Origin: FEN-1297 sp963710735
GTDB lineage: Bacteria; Bacteroidota; Ignavibacteria; Ignavibacteriales; Ignavibacteriaceae
DNA: 64,000 nucleotides
Direction of reading: 5' to 3'
Assembly: GCA_963710735.1 (NCBI GenBank)
Contig: CAVQBN010000006.1
Span: forward strand, 434,001 to 498,000
This document shows positions 9,037-17,841 of this stretch, one piece after another. Made by a program: the position numbers and the translations under genes. Within the stretch, counting starts at the first letter, position 1. Each line of letters begins with the position of its first letter. Under the pieces are notes generated by a model. It was given only the letters and a program-made list of their open reading frames with translations, did not search any database and had not been told where the DNA came from.

Positions 9037-9573
9037 ATGATAATTCTTGGAGTTGATCCCGGAACCCTTTTCACAGGTTACGGTTTAATCAAACAGAATA
9101 AAAATACTTATACATTTGTAAAGAATGGCTTAATAAAACTCCCTTCCTCTAAGCTGCTTTCCGAAAAACTCGAAATGATTTACGATGAACTAAATAAAAT
9201 AATTAAAATTTACAAACCGGATGAGTTTGCAATAGAAACTGCTTTTTATGGTAAGAATGTTCAATCTGCAATGAAAATTGGGTACGCAAGAGGAGTTTCA
9301 ATTTTAGCTGCGGTTCATAATAAAATTCAAACAAGTGAATATTCACCGCGAGAAATTAAAAAATCAGTTGTGGGCACAGGTGCCGCATCGAAAGAACAAG
9401 TAAGTTACATGATTCGAACAATTTTAAATATTGAAGATATAAAAATGAGATTTGATGAAAGCGACGCACTTGCTGTTGCATTATGCCATGCATTTAGAAT
9501 GAAAGCTCCTTCGAAAAGAAGTAATAATTGGAAAGCATTTATTGAAGCATACCCGGAAAGAATTATTGAATAA
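9037..9573 (+). CDS. ruvC: Crossover junction endodeoxyribonuclease RuvC
   Basis: RuvC resolves Holliday junctions by symmetric nicking. The RNase H-like fold is marked by ILGVDPGT with catalytic Asp at residue 6 or 7, by FAIETAFYGKN with catalytic Glu, by GTGAASKEQV, and by DESDALAVALCHA with the last two acidic residues. The 178-residue length is usual. It lies 59 bases after the YebC gene and 50 bases before ruvA; ruvB is not in the window. Confidence 0.95.
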   Translation: MIILGVDPGTLFTGYGLIKQNKNTYTFVKNGLIKLPSSKLLSEKLEMIYDELNKIIKIYKPDEFAIETAFYGKNVQSAMKIGYARGVSILAAVHNKIQTSEYSPREIKKSVVGTGAASKEQVSYMIRTILNIEDIKMRFDESDALAVALCHAFRMKAPSKRSNNWKAFIEAYPERIIE

Positions 9574-9623
9574 GATTTTTTTAATTTAAAAATACTTTTT
9601 TAATTTAAATCATATACTTAGCT

Positions 9624-10205
9624 ATGATAGGATTTCTTAAAGGAAAAATAATTTCTTCAAAACCGACAAAGATCTTACTCGACGTAAATGGCGTCGGTTA
9701 TCTCGTAAATATTTCGATAAACACTTTTGAAAAAATTAATGATAAAGAAATTATATCGCTTTTTATATTTACAAGCGTAAAAGAAGATTCTATCACTTTA
9801 TTCGGTTTCTTTTCAGAATCTGAAAAAGAAATGTTTGAACTTCTTATAAGTGTAAATGGAATCGGTCCGAAACTAGCGTTAAATATTTTATCGGGAATTC
9901 AGGTTGATGAATTGAAAAACTCAATTCAGAATGGTGATGTTTCAAGAATTATTGCAATTCCCGGAATCGGACGAAAAACGGCAGAAAGACTTGTACTTGA
10001 GCTTAGAACAAAAGTTGACCATATTGTTGAAGAAGGCGGCGTCGAAATACCTTTCAGCATTAAAAATGAATCTATTGCTGCTCTTACCACTTTGGGTTAT
10101 AATCAAAAAATTGCCGAGAAAGCGGTAAGAGATGTGCTGTCAGAAGAAGCAAATATTTCAATTGAAGAGTTAATTAAAAAAGCTCTTAGCAGGCTTAATC
10201 ATTAA
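9624..10205 (+). CDS. ruvA: Holliday junction branch migration protein RuvA
   Basis: RuvA binds four-way junctions as a tetramer and loads the RuvB motor. The N-terminal OB fold (MIGFLKGKIISS, VNGVGYLVNIS, FTSVKEDSITLFGF) is followed by two helix-hairpin-helix motifs (LISVNGIGPKLALNILSG and IIAIPGIGRKTAERLVLELR). The C-terminal RuvB-binding helical domain is present (SIAALTTLGYNQKIAEKAV). The gene ends 3 bases before the convergent DUF3857 gene, so there is no room for a separate terminator. Confidence 0.95.
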   Translation: MIGFLKGKIISSKPTKILLDVNGVGYLVNISINTFEKINDKEIISLFIFTSVKEDSITLFGFFSESEKEMFELLISVNGIGPKLALNILSGIQVDELKNSIQNGDVSRIIAIPGIGRKTAERLVLELRTKVDHIVEEGGVEIPFSIKNESIAALTTLGYNQKIAEKAVRDVLSEEANISIEELIKKALSRLNH

Positions 10206-10208
10206 AAC

Positions 10209-12146
10209 CTAATTATTTTTTACAAGAACAACATTGGCTCTATCAGCTTTTACAACATCCATCCAAAAATTACGATATTCCTTGTAATCTTTAGCGGGTA
10301 TTTGATAGTTTTTAATTTCAAGCTTTCTGTGAAATATAATTGCACTGTCGCCTGATACTGCAGTTTTATAAACGAAAGTTCCAAACGTGGGATTCAAATT
10401 AATTTCATTAGGAAGAGCTTCGACTTTATAACCATCAGGGATAAGAAATAATACTGAATCCGCATCAAGATAAGGATAGCTCATATATACCGGCGACAAT
10501 CTATGGGGATTCTCCATTGGAATATAAGTATGCTGATGTATTAAACTGGGTTTAAAGAAAATTCTATCGCCAGTAACTGAAGCATATTTCTCGGAAATAA
10601 GGCTTGCAGACAAATTAATATTAAGCAGATGAGAGCCTAATGCATCTAACGTATAATGCATATTTGTAATATTCGGTGCATTCAGCGCATCATCAACCCA
10701 TTGGTCTTTATCATCGGATGACGCTAATTCCAAATTCCCGCGAACATCATCCTGTTCATCACCGAACCACTTAATTGTACATTTTATTTCGGCGTTTCCA
10801 AATGAGTTAAATTTTACGGATGCGGATGATTTTTGAGTATTGTCTTCAAAGGTGGTTTTAGGTGTATGAATTAAGACTCCTCCATTTTCCGTGAACATTA
10901 AAGCATTTCTGTTTTCTGTAAATGCGCCAAGATGATTGTATGGGCCTATTTGATCGGTACACTCAAGCCACACTGTATCTTTGGGTAAAGTAACACAAAC
11001 AATTACATGGTTAAATTGTTCGCTGGGAAATTGTGTAATTAATTTAAACCGTCTTTCTCCAGCATCAATAAGTACCGGATATGCCTTAATACCAACCTCT
11101 TTGAGTAGAGCAACCATATAATTAGATAGTGCCTTGCAATCACCATAACCGTTTTCATAAACATATTTTGCATTATAGGGTTTCCAGCCGCCTATACCCA
11201 AAGTAACATTGGCGTATCTTGTAGTAGATTGTAAAAATTGATAAAGCTTTTTTATTTTTTCGTGTACATCATCATTGGGGCTTATAAGAGAGTGAACTTT
11301 CTCTACTAATTTTTCGGGCAGTACATCTGCTCCTTTAGAAAGCTCATAAGACCATTCGCCCAATGATTCCCAAGTACTTGCATCTCCTTTATAATCATCT
11401 ATTTCAAATGTTGAAGGCGCTAATATAACAACAGTTGTATAATCTTCGTAATCGTTGGCAACAACATCTTCGGATTGTTCAGGAAGATCTTTAGATTCCC
11501 AAACGTAAGTAATCTTATCCATGTCTTTTGTAATTACCGGTTTTACCGAATCACGGTTGCACCAGTAACGTAACTTGTAATCATCCGGAACAATTACTTC
11601 CAGATGACTGTACTCAACTGCCTCTTCACCTCTATGCACAATCCAGGCTGGAAAGTTCACAAATCCATAATTCAATATTTTATAGGTAAATTCAACGGTG
11701 TATGGAAACTTATCGTAAAATAGCTCTGCTTTCTTAACTCGTGAGTCTTCAAAAATAGAAAACCCGGATATTTCACTATAATCTTTTATGTCTTCACTTT
11801 CGAGGCTTCGTATTTTTTCGCCGGAAGCATCATAAATAGCTCCGTCAAGGTCTTCTATTTCTCTAAATTTATCATAGCCTACATTCATATGATTAAATTT
11901 TCTTTGACCTTCCTTATTGAAAACGGTAACTGCATATGTTATAGTAACAGTTGATTCGTCTTCACCTTTTACATCTAATACCAGAATATCTTTTCGAATG
12001 ACTGCATCAGCATCTCTATGCAGGCCTGGTGGAATGTTTGATACATCATACTCATTTTTTTCATCACCATAAGTATGTGAAAAACTCATGTTTATGATGA
12101 ACAACAAAAAAAGAATCGTAAATAATTTAATTTTCTTAGAATTCAT
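10209..12146 (-). CDS. Exported DUF3857/transglutaminase-like protein, catalytic triad intact
   Basis: A signal peptide (residues 1 to about 23) precedes a DUF3857 beta domain (about 45-260) and a transglutaminase-like domain (about 280-410). Catalytic Cys337 lies in YGDCKAL, His380 in QFNHVIV and Asp398 in ECTDQIG, so the papain-like triad is complete. A further beta-rich C-terminal domain follows (DUF2569/3858-like region). Such proteins are common in Bacteroidota and Chlorobi and probably act as periplasmic or surface amidases or cross-linkers; the substrate is unknown. Its ATG overlaps the stop of the upstream paralogue (TAATG), so the two are translationally coupled. Confidence 0.85.
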   Translation of the reverse strand: MNSKKIKLFTILFLLFIINMSFSHTYGDEKNEYDVSNIPPGLHRDADAVIRKDILVLDVKGEDESTVTITYAVTVFNKEGQRKFNHMNVGYDKFREIEDLDGAIYDASGEKIRSLESEDIKDYSEISGFSIFEDSRVKKAELFYDKFPYTVEFTYKILNYGFVNFPAWIVHRGEEAVEYSHLEVIVPDDYKLRYWCNRDSVKPVITKDMDKITYVWESKDLPEQSEDVVANDYEDYTTVVILAPSTFEIDDYKGDASTWESLGEWSYELSKGADVLPEKLVEKVHSLISPNDDVHEKIKKLYQFLQSTTRYANVTLGIGGWKPYNAKYVYENGYGDCKALSNYMVALLKEVGIKAYPVLIDAGERRFKLITQFPSEQFNHVIVCVTLPKDTVWLECTDQIGPYNHLGAFTENRNALMFTENGGVLIHTPKTTFEDNTQKSSASVKFNSFGNAEIKCTIKWFGDEQDDVRGNLELASSDDKDQWVDDALNAPNITNMHYTLDALGSHLLNINLSASLISEKYASVTGDRIFFKPSLIHQHTYIPMENPHRLSPVYMSYPYLDADSVLFLIPDGYKVEALPNEINLNPTFGTFVYKTAVSGDSAIIFHRKLEIKNYQIPAKDYKEYRNFWMDVVKADRANVVLVKNN

Positions 12147-14236
12147 TATTTCCCCTTCTTTCCTGATAAAGCAGCTTTAGAATTATTTTTTACATCCTTT
12201 CCTGCCGGCTGCGTACTTATACCTGGAGTTTCAGCTTTCTTAATACGAGCAAGTACTAACTGCTGAGCTTCAACAGCTACAATCCTTTCATAATATCGTT
12301 TCAAAACACTATAATCATCCGGATTAACTATTACACTATTCCTTACAATGTTTATTTTAATTTGGATTAGGTTTCCATCAACCAGCACCTTGCGAACGAA
12401 ATACATGTTCTTACGGCCAAACATTAAGGTGGTATCGTTAACATTATCTTTTATCTCAAAACCATTGGGTATTTTTAAATTGATTAGTGTAGTAATACTG
12501 CTCGGATAACTAAAATCAACAGGAAATTTTCTAACTCTATTCTTAAAAACATTTTCATATAGTCGATTAACAACCATTGGATTTAGATAAATCATATCGC
12601 CTGCAGATTGAGCATAACTGTCGGAATGGACATGTGCCGTAATTACAAATGGAACCGAGATATTATTTTCATTCGCAATATTTACGGAATCGATTATAAA
12701 ACCATTGCGATCCGTATTGAAATTAGATTTAGCAATATCTGTTAATTTTTTTGCATCTTTTATATCCTGCCTAATATCAACACCTCCATATCCTGAATAA
12801 TTATCCTCAAAATCTCCTTTTATACTTCCATCATCAGATACTTTAACTAAAGCTATTGTGGAATCCACATATCTTTTATTGGAACTTAAACTTACCCAAG
12901 TGGGAGAATCTTCTTTAATTACTAATCCCCTTACATTTAATATTTTTTGAGGTAAAAGATCATATGGACGGAAAGGACTTGTCGCGTCTAAATAATAAAC
13001 ATCAGAACCTAATACTACTTTTGCAATTACATAATTGAATTGATTTACTATGGGATATTGATCTTGTATTTTGCCGTTTGATCTTGTACTTAGAATTACC
13101 GGATAACTTTCAATTCCAATACTCTTAAACATTGACAATAGAAGGAATGTAATTTCGGCACTGCTTCCCTTTTTTGAATCGAGAACATCATTAACTTCCT
13201 GATCGGCAAATAATCTGTTCTTTCCTGTCCAGTTAATAGAACTTGCAACCCAGTTATAGATTGCTTTCATTTTTTCTTTTGGTGATTTTAAATTTTCAGT
13301 TAATTGTTCAGCTAATTTTGTAACTTGATGAGTATCGTCTATTTTATCACCAAAATAATTATTATCCAATAAATCATTACAGGCAGATTTCCAATCCTTT
13401 AAAACATAATGTACACCTGTTCCTACAAGTGAATAGCCATATAGTTGGACATCAATTTTATTTACATAATCATCCATTGTTGTAATATATGGTTCATCTT
13501 TAAATGCCGGAGCATTTTTTACAGCAAGACGAATTTGTGCACAAGTAGCAATATTAGAACCAAGGTAACCCTGAGCAGGTTCCATAAAGACCTGATTCAC
13601 TTCTTTATTTTCATAAATTTCCCAATTTTCATATCCTGTAGTTACAACTGTATAGACGATTTGTTTCGGATACCTGATACGATATTCACTCCATCTTTCA
13701 GGTATGTCGCTTTGAAACACCCATCCTCTTAAAGCAGCCAGATATTCAGATCCTATTTCGTACTCAACGTCAACCACACACCCTGGTTTTAAATCCGGCA
13801 TGGAAAATTTATAATAAGTATAATTCTCACTATTTTTATCCTCAAAAATATTTTTATCGGAAAGCTCCGTTTTAACAACATTACCGTTTGTATCTAATGA
13901 ATATGTAATACCTTTGATGTCGTGCATATGTTCTTTATTCTCCGCCGTATACAGACTTATATTAAAATTCGCATAATCATATCCATTTTTATTTATGATT
14001 TTAATACGTTTATGGCGTTTATAAATGATATTCAAATCGTTATCAAAATAAGTCTCCCCATAATCACATAAGACCACTGCTGAAGCGGACGTGTCTAATG
14101 GGTAAGTCTTCATTTGAAGATCACTCATTGGAACTTCTCCCCATTTTATCGGAGGATCCTGAGCAAAAACATAATTAAACGAGATTATAATTAATATTAG
14201 GAAGAGAAATAAAGATTTTAAGTGCTTGGATTTCAT
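12146..14236 (-). CDS. Exported DUF3857/transglutaminase-like paralogue with degenerate active site
   Basis: This is a paralogue of the downstream gene with the same order: signal peptide (KSLFLFLILIIISFNYVFAQ), DUF3857 domain, transglutaminase-like domain, C-terminal beta domain. The active site is altered. The GDC motif reads GSS (around residue 363 of the longest frame), and the QFNH motif reads QFNY (around 406). Only the Asp (LDATSPF, around 421) is kept, so it is probably a pseudoenzyme. A basic, low-complexity tail ends the protein. The frame extends to an ATG at 14248, but GGGGG precedes the ATG at 14236 at a good distance, so I prefer the latter. Confidence 0.82.
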   Translation of the reverse strand: MKSKHLKSLFLFLILIIISFNYVFAQDPPIKWGEVPMSDLQMKTYPLDTSASAVVLCDYGETYFDNDLNIIYKRHKRIKIINKNGYDYANFNISLYTAENKEHMHDIKGITYSLDTNGNVVKTELSDKNIFEDKNSENYTYYKFSMPDLKPGCVVDVEYEIGSEYLAALRGWVFQSDIPERWSEYRIRYPKQIVYTVVTTGYENWEIYENKEVNQVFMEPAQGYLGSNIATCAQIRLAVKNAPAFKDEPYITTMDDYVNKIDVQLYGYSLVGTGVHYVLKDWKSACNDLLDNNYFGDKIDDTHQVTKLAEQLTENLKSPKEKMKAIYNWVASSINWTGKNRLFADQEVNDVLDSKKGSSAEITFLLLSMFKSIGIESYPVILSTRSNGKIQDQYPIVNQFNYVIAKVVLGSDVYYLDATSPFRPYDLLPQKILNVRGLVIKEDSPTWVSLSSNKRYVDSTIALVKVSDDGSIKGDFEDNYSGYGGVDIRQDIKDAKKLTDIAKSNFNTDRNGFIIDSVNIANENNISVPFVITAHVHSDSYAQSAGDMIYLNPMVVNRLYENVFKNRVRKFPVDFSYPSSITTLINLKIPNGFEIKDNVNDTTLMFGRKNMYFVRKVLVDGNLIQIKINIVRNSVIVNPDDYSVLKRYYERIVAVEAQQLVLARIKKAETPGISTQPAGKDVKNNSKAALSGKKGK

Positions 14237-14505
14237 AAACGCCCCCATGCTGTTATTAATAATAATTCAACTTTTTAAGCTGAAAACCATTTTTTCATAT
14301 ATTAATAATCGTATACGATCGAAATAATTTAAGTTGAAATAAAGATGTAGTTTTAAGGTTTTCATCAAGAACTAGCAAGAATGCAGGTATTTTTGAGATA
14401 TGCATAACATAGGTATCTAATTATTATCAGCTTTTCCCTTCCATAATTAATTAATACCAAAAAACTGATTTCAATATAATTACAATTATGTAATTGGTCA
14501 AGAAA

Positions 14506-15162
14506 TTAAATTACATTGCAGCTTAATTCTAAAATATCTGATATTTTAGCTTTTAATTGATCTCCTTTTTCAACTTTGCCAACTCCTTTGGGAGTACCTG
14601 TAAAAATTAAATCCCCTTCTTCCAAAGTCATTAATGAAGAAATATATTGAACAATTTCGGCAGGTTTAAAAATCATTAAGTTTAATTTTTCTTTTTGACG
14701 AATCTGATTATTAACTGTTAGAGAAATTTCTTCTTCAAGAGTTAACTTATAATTTTCTTTCAGAATAAAATCCGATAAAACTGCAGAAGTATCAAAACAT
14801 TTTGCAATAGTCCAGGGATGTCCCTTTTTCTTTAACTCATTCTGGATATCTCGAAGTGTCATGTCAAGCCCTAAGCCATAGCCTGCAATTGAATTTTCTG
14901 CTTCTTCTTTGTCAGCATCTTTATTTTTTTTACCTATTAACAAAACAAGTTCTGTTTCGTGATGCATTTCTTGTGAAAAGGATGGATAAATAATACTGTC
15001 TCCTGAAAAAATAACCGTTGACGAAGGCTTTAAAAATACGACTGGTTTTTCCGGCACTTCATTGCCAAGTTCTTTTGCATGTTCTGCATAATTTCTGCCG
15101 ACGCAAACAATTTTACCGATGGGAATTTGTTTAGAAGAGTTTTTTATCTTGATTGATTTCAT
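14506..15162 (-). CDS. Fumarylacetoacetate hydrolase (FAH) family protein
   Basis: FAH-fold enzymes cleave or isomerise acylpyruvates, oxaloacetate or hydroxymuconate derivatives with a divalent metal. The core motifs are IVCVGRNYAEHAKELGNE, PVVFLKPSS, HHETELVLLIG (metal-binding Glu residues), GYGLGLDMTLRD (metal Asp) and IFTGTPKGVG. At about 218 residues it is the short FAHD1-like type, for which acylpyruvase or oxaloacetate decarboxylase activity is the best guess. The frame opens at an ATG at 15186, but homologues start at the equivalent of MKSIKI, 15162, which has GGA upstream. It shows no clear operon partner. Confidence 0.88.
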   Translation of the reverse strand: MKSIKIKNSSKQIPIGKIVCVGRNYAEHAKELGNEVPEKPVVFLKPSSTVIFSGDSIIYPSFSQEMHHETELVLLIGKKNKDADKEEAENSIAGYGLGLDMTLRDIQNELKKKGHPWTIAKCFDTSAVLSDFILKENYKLTLEEEISLTVNNQIRQKEKLNLMIFKPAEIVQYISSLMTLEEGDLIFTGTPKGVGKVEKGDQLKAKISDILELSCNVI

Positions 15163-15253
15163 AAAATTTTCCGGATTACATTTCAACTATATTACAAAAA
15201 ACAATCAAAAAATAATTAATTGAGCGGGCAACAACAAACTAATTTCGATTTAT

Positions 15254-16510
15254 TTACGTTTTTTGTTTTTTAGGTTTTGCTGCCGGGAATAAAATATTAT
15301 TCAATATTAATCTGTAACCAGGAGAATTTTTATGAAGTGCCAGATCTGTAGGAGGATCACCGACTAAATGCTGATAAGCTTCCGGATCATGGCCTCCGTA
15401 AAAAGTAAATGTTCCCCGTCCGTAGTTACCATGAATATATTTTACCTGATCAGTTCCCTGTCTTTGTGCCAAAATTGTAACATTTCTTTTTATAAATTCT
15501 TTATGAAATGCAGTTGTCTGTCCTAAAAATCCGTGTATAACATTTACATGGTCTTGAGTTAACATGCATGGGACAGGATCATACTTAGCCGAAAAATCGA
15601 ACAAGGTAAAGTAATCATTATCAGGACTTCCGACTTCACTCGGCTGAACATTTATATTGCTGAATGAATAAACGTATGGATTCATCTCTAAAGTAAAATT
15701 TGTAAATGCAAGAGTATTAGAGAAATCTAATTTTTTTTGTGCATCCGGATCCGGGGGATCGCCGTCAAACATTGAAGCACAGATGTCAGTATGCTCAGCA
15801 GCGAGAGCAATATCAAAAGTATCGGTAGCCGAGCACATTGCGAAAAGAAAGCCGCCTTTCGCAACATAATTTTTTATTGTTTGTGCAACAGCTTTCATCA
15901 TATCAGAGACTTTTTTAAATCCGTTTTTCTTTGCATCTCTTTCATATTGAATCTGATTATCGATATACCACTGAGCATTGCTGAAGCTTGCATAAAATTT
16001 TCCGTACTGTCCCGTAAAATCCTCATGGTGAAGATGAAGCCAATCATATTTGGATAGATCGCCTCTTAAGATTTCATCGTTCCATATTTTGGTATAAGGA
16101 ATTTTTGCATAATCCAAAACCATTGTTACAGCATCATCCCAAGGCTGAAAACTCGGCGGAACATAAACGGCAATCTTAGGTGCTTTTTCTAATCTAACAA
16201 CTGCCATATTATTATCTTCTGCCTGCACTGTTGAATAAACTTCTGCTGCCTGCGATGTTGAGAGTAAATCAAAGGCAACTCCGTCAATACGGCATTCATT
16301 AGCAGTTGTGTTATTATAATCTAACATAAACGATCCGCCGCGGTAATTAAGAAGCCAATCTGCCGTTTCACCTCTTGCTAAAGCGTGATACGTTATTCCA
16401 TAAGCTTTTAAATGATCGGTTTGTTTTAAATCCATATAGATTAGAATTTTGGATTGGGGAAAGGCGAAATAAGGAAGCAGTAAAAGGACAAATAATATCT
16501 TCTTCAACAT
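15254..16510 (-). CDS. Exported protein of the family mislabelled 'asparagine synthetase B' in Bacteroidota
   Basis: I recognise a conserved Bacteroidota family by TDHLKAYGITYHAL, DWLLNYRGGSF, EKAPKIAVYVPP, DWLHLHHEDFTGQYGKFY and GGFLFAMCSATDTFD. Databases often name it asparagine synthetase B, but it has no glutaminase Cys at position 2 and no ATP pyrophosphatase SGGxDS loop. It does have a signal peptide (MLKKILFVLLLLPYFAFPQ), so that name is unsupported. The segment with FAMCSATD and the repeated HH suggest a glutamine-amidotransferase-like or metal-binding fold; this is inference. It lies just downstream of clpX, separated by a terminator. Confidence 0.75.
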   Translation of the reverse strand: MLKKILFVLLLLPYFAFPQSKILIYMDLKQTDHLKAYGITYHALARGETADWLLNYRGGSFMLDYNNTTANECRIDGVAFDLLSTSQAAEVYSTVQAEDNNMAVVRLEKAPKIAVYVPPSFQPWDDAVTMVLDYAKIPYTKIWNDEILRGDLSKYDWLHLHHEDFTGQYGKFYASFSNAQWYIDNQIQYERDAKKNGFKKVSDMMKAVAQTIKNYVAKGGFLFAMCSATDTFDIALAAEHTDICASMFDGDPPDPDAQKKLDFSNTLAFTNFTLEMNPYVYSFSNINVQPSEVGSPDNDYFTLFDFSAKYDPVPCMLTQDHVNVIHGFLGQTTAFHKEFIKRNVTILAQRQGTDQVKYIHGNYGRGTFTFYGGHDPEAYQHLVGDPPTDLALHKNSPGYRLILNNILFPAAKPKKQKT

Positions 16511-16529
16511 AATGCAATACTTATCTTTA

Positions 16530-16560
16530 AAAATTAAAGGCGACCCGGAAAGATCGCCCC
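16530..16560 (-). terminator. Probable clpX terminator
   Basis: Read on the minus strand, the stem GGCGA...TCGCC (16554-16558 with 16539-16543), extended by weaker AAAG/CTTT pairing, is followed by TTTAATTTTT. It lies about 30 bases after the clpX stop and just before the next minus-strand gene. Confidence 0.65.
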
Positions 16561-16586
16561 TTTATAACAAAATATTTCGTTTTTGG

Positions 16587-17841
16587 TTAAGCTGATTTTC
16601 TATCAGCCTCAAGATAGATTGGCTCTGCCCCATTTTCAATGACATCTTTAGTGACTATACATTTTTCTACATTTTCTTTGTCGGGCAAATCATACATAAT
16701 TTCAAGCATAAAATCTTCAACTATTGATCTTAATGCCCTCGCACCAGTTTTTCTTTCCATCGCTTTTGCAACTATAGCATCAATGGCGAAAGGATCGAAT
16801 TCAAGGTCAATGCCCTCAATCATAAATAATTTTTTATACTGCTTAAGAATTGCATTTTTAGGTTCGGTTAAAATGCTCTTAAACGCTTCAACAGATAAAG
16901 GCTGTAAAGGAGCAATTACAGGAATTCTTCCGATAAGTTCAGGGATCAAACCGTATCGAAGCAAATCTTCCGGCAAAATATACTGCAGCAAGCTTTCTTC
17001 TTCCATCTTACTTTTTATTGAATTAGAAGAAAAGCCCATTTTATTTTTATTTATTCTTGAAGCAATTATCTTATCAATACCCTCAAAAGCTCCGCCAACG
17101 ATAAACAAAATATTTTTTGTGTTTATATTTATCAAGACTTTGTTCAGGATGTTTTCTTCCGCCTTTAGGGGGAACTCCGGCAACTGTGCCTTCTAATATT
17201 TTTAATAGTGCCTGCTGAACTCCTTCGCCGGAAACATCCCTGGTAATTGAAGTGCTTTCACTTTTCCTGGCAATCTTATCTATTTCATCAATATAAACTA
17301 TTCCTTTTTGAGCTCTTTCAAGATTATAATCCGCCGCCTGTAAAAGATGAACTAATACAGTTTCAACATCATCGCCAACATAACCTGCTTCGGTTAAAGT
17401 TGTTGCATCTGCAATTGCAAAAGGAACGTCCAATATTTTTGCAAGCGTTTGAGCTAAAAGAGTTTTTCCAACCCCTGTTGGACCAATAAGCAAAATATTG
17501 CTTTTCTCAATTTCAACATCATCAAGTTCAAAAAATGATGTTTTAGAATTTATTCTTTTATAATGATTATAAACTGCTACCGATAATACTTTCTTAGCTT
17601 TATCCTGACCAATCACATATTCATCTAATGTTTTTTTAATTCCTGCAGGAGTTTGAAGCGATGTTCCTTTTGATTTTGTATTATTAAATGCAGCAAGGTT
17701 ATTCTTCAAAATATCTACACTGCTGCTGATACAAATATCGCAAATATAAACATCCGGGCCGGCAATCATGCTACCGACTTCACTTCCGTCTCTTCCGCAA
17801 AAAGAACATTTAACTATTTTTTGATTTTGTTTTTTTCCCAT
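16587..17841 (-). pseudogene. clpX: ATP-dependent Clp protease ATP-binding subunit ClpX, split by a +1 frameshift
   Basis: ClpX is the AAA+ unfoldase that feeds ClpP. The N-terminal frame (17841 down to 17083) has the C4 zinc finger (Cys12, 15, 34, 37), Walker A GPTGVGKT (120-127), Walker B IVYIDEID and GGRKHPEQ. The C-terminal frame (17183 down to 16587) resumes with TKNILFIVGGAFEGIDKII, sensor and arginine regions (LIPELIGRIPVIAPL), and KTGARALRSIVED. The frames join if one T of the TTT at 17139-17141 (plus strand) is removed, giving KHPEQVLININTKNILF and a normal 417-residue protein. The coding sequence is otherwise well conserved, so a sequencing or assembly error is more likely than real loss. 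The start overlaps the TPR gene stop (TAATG). Confidence 0.92.

Noticed and set aside
13445..13732. 95-residue plus-strand ORF inside the DUF3857 gene
   Set aside because: Antisense shadow of a conserved coding region with no ribosome site or motif.
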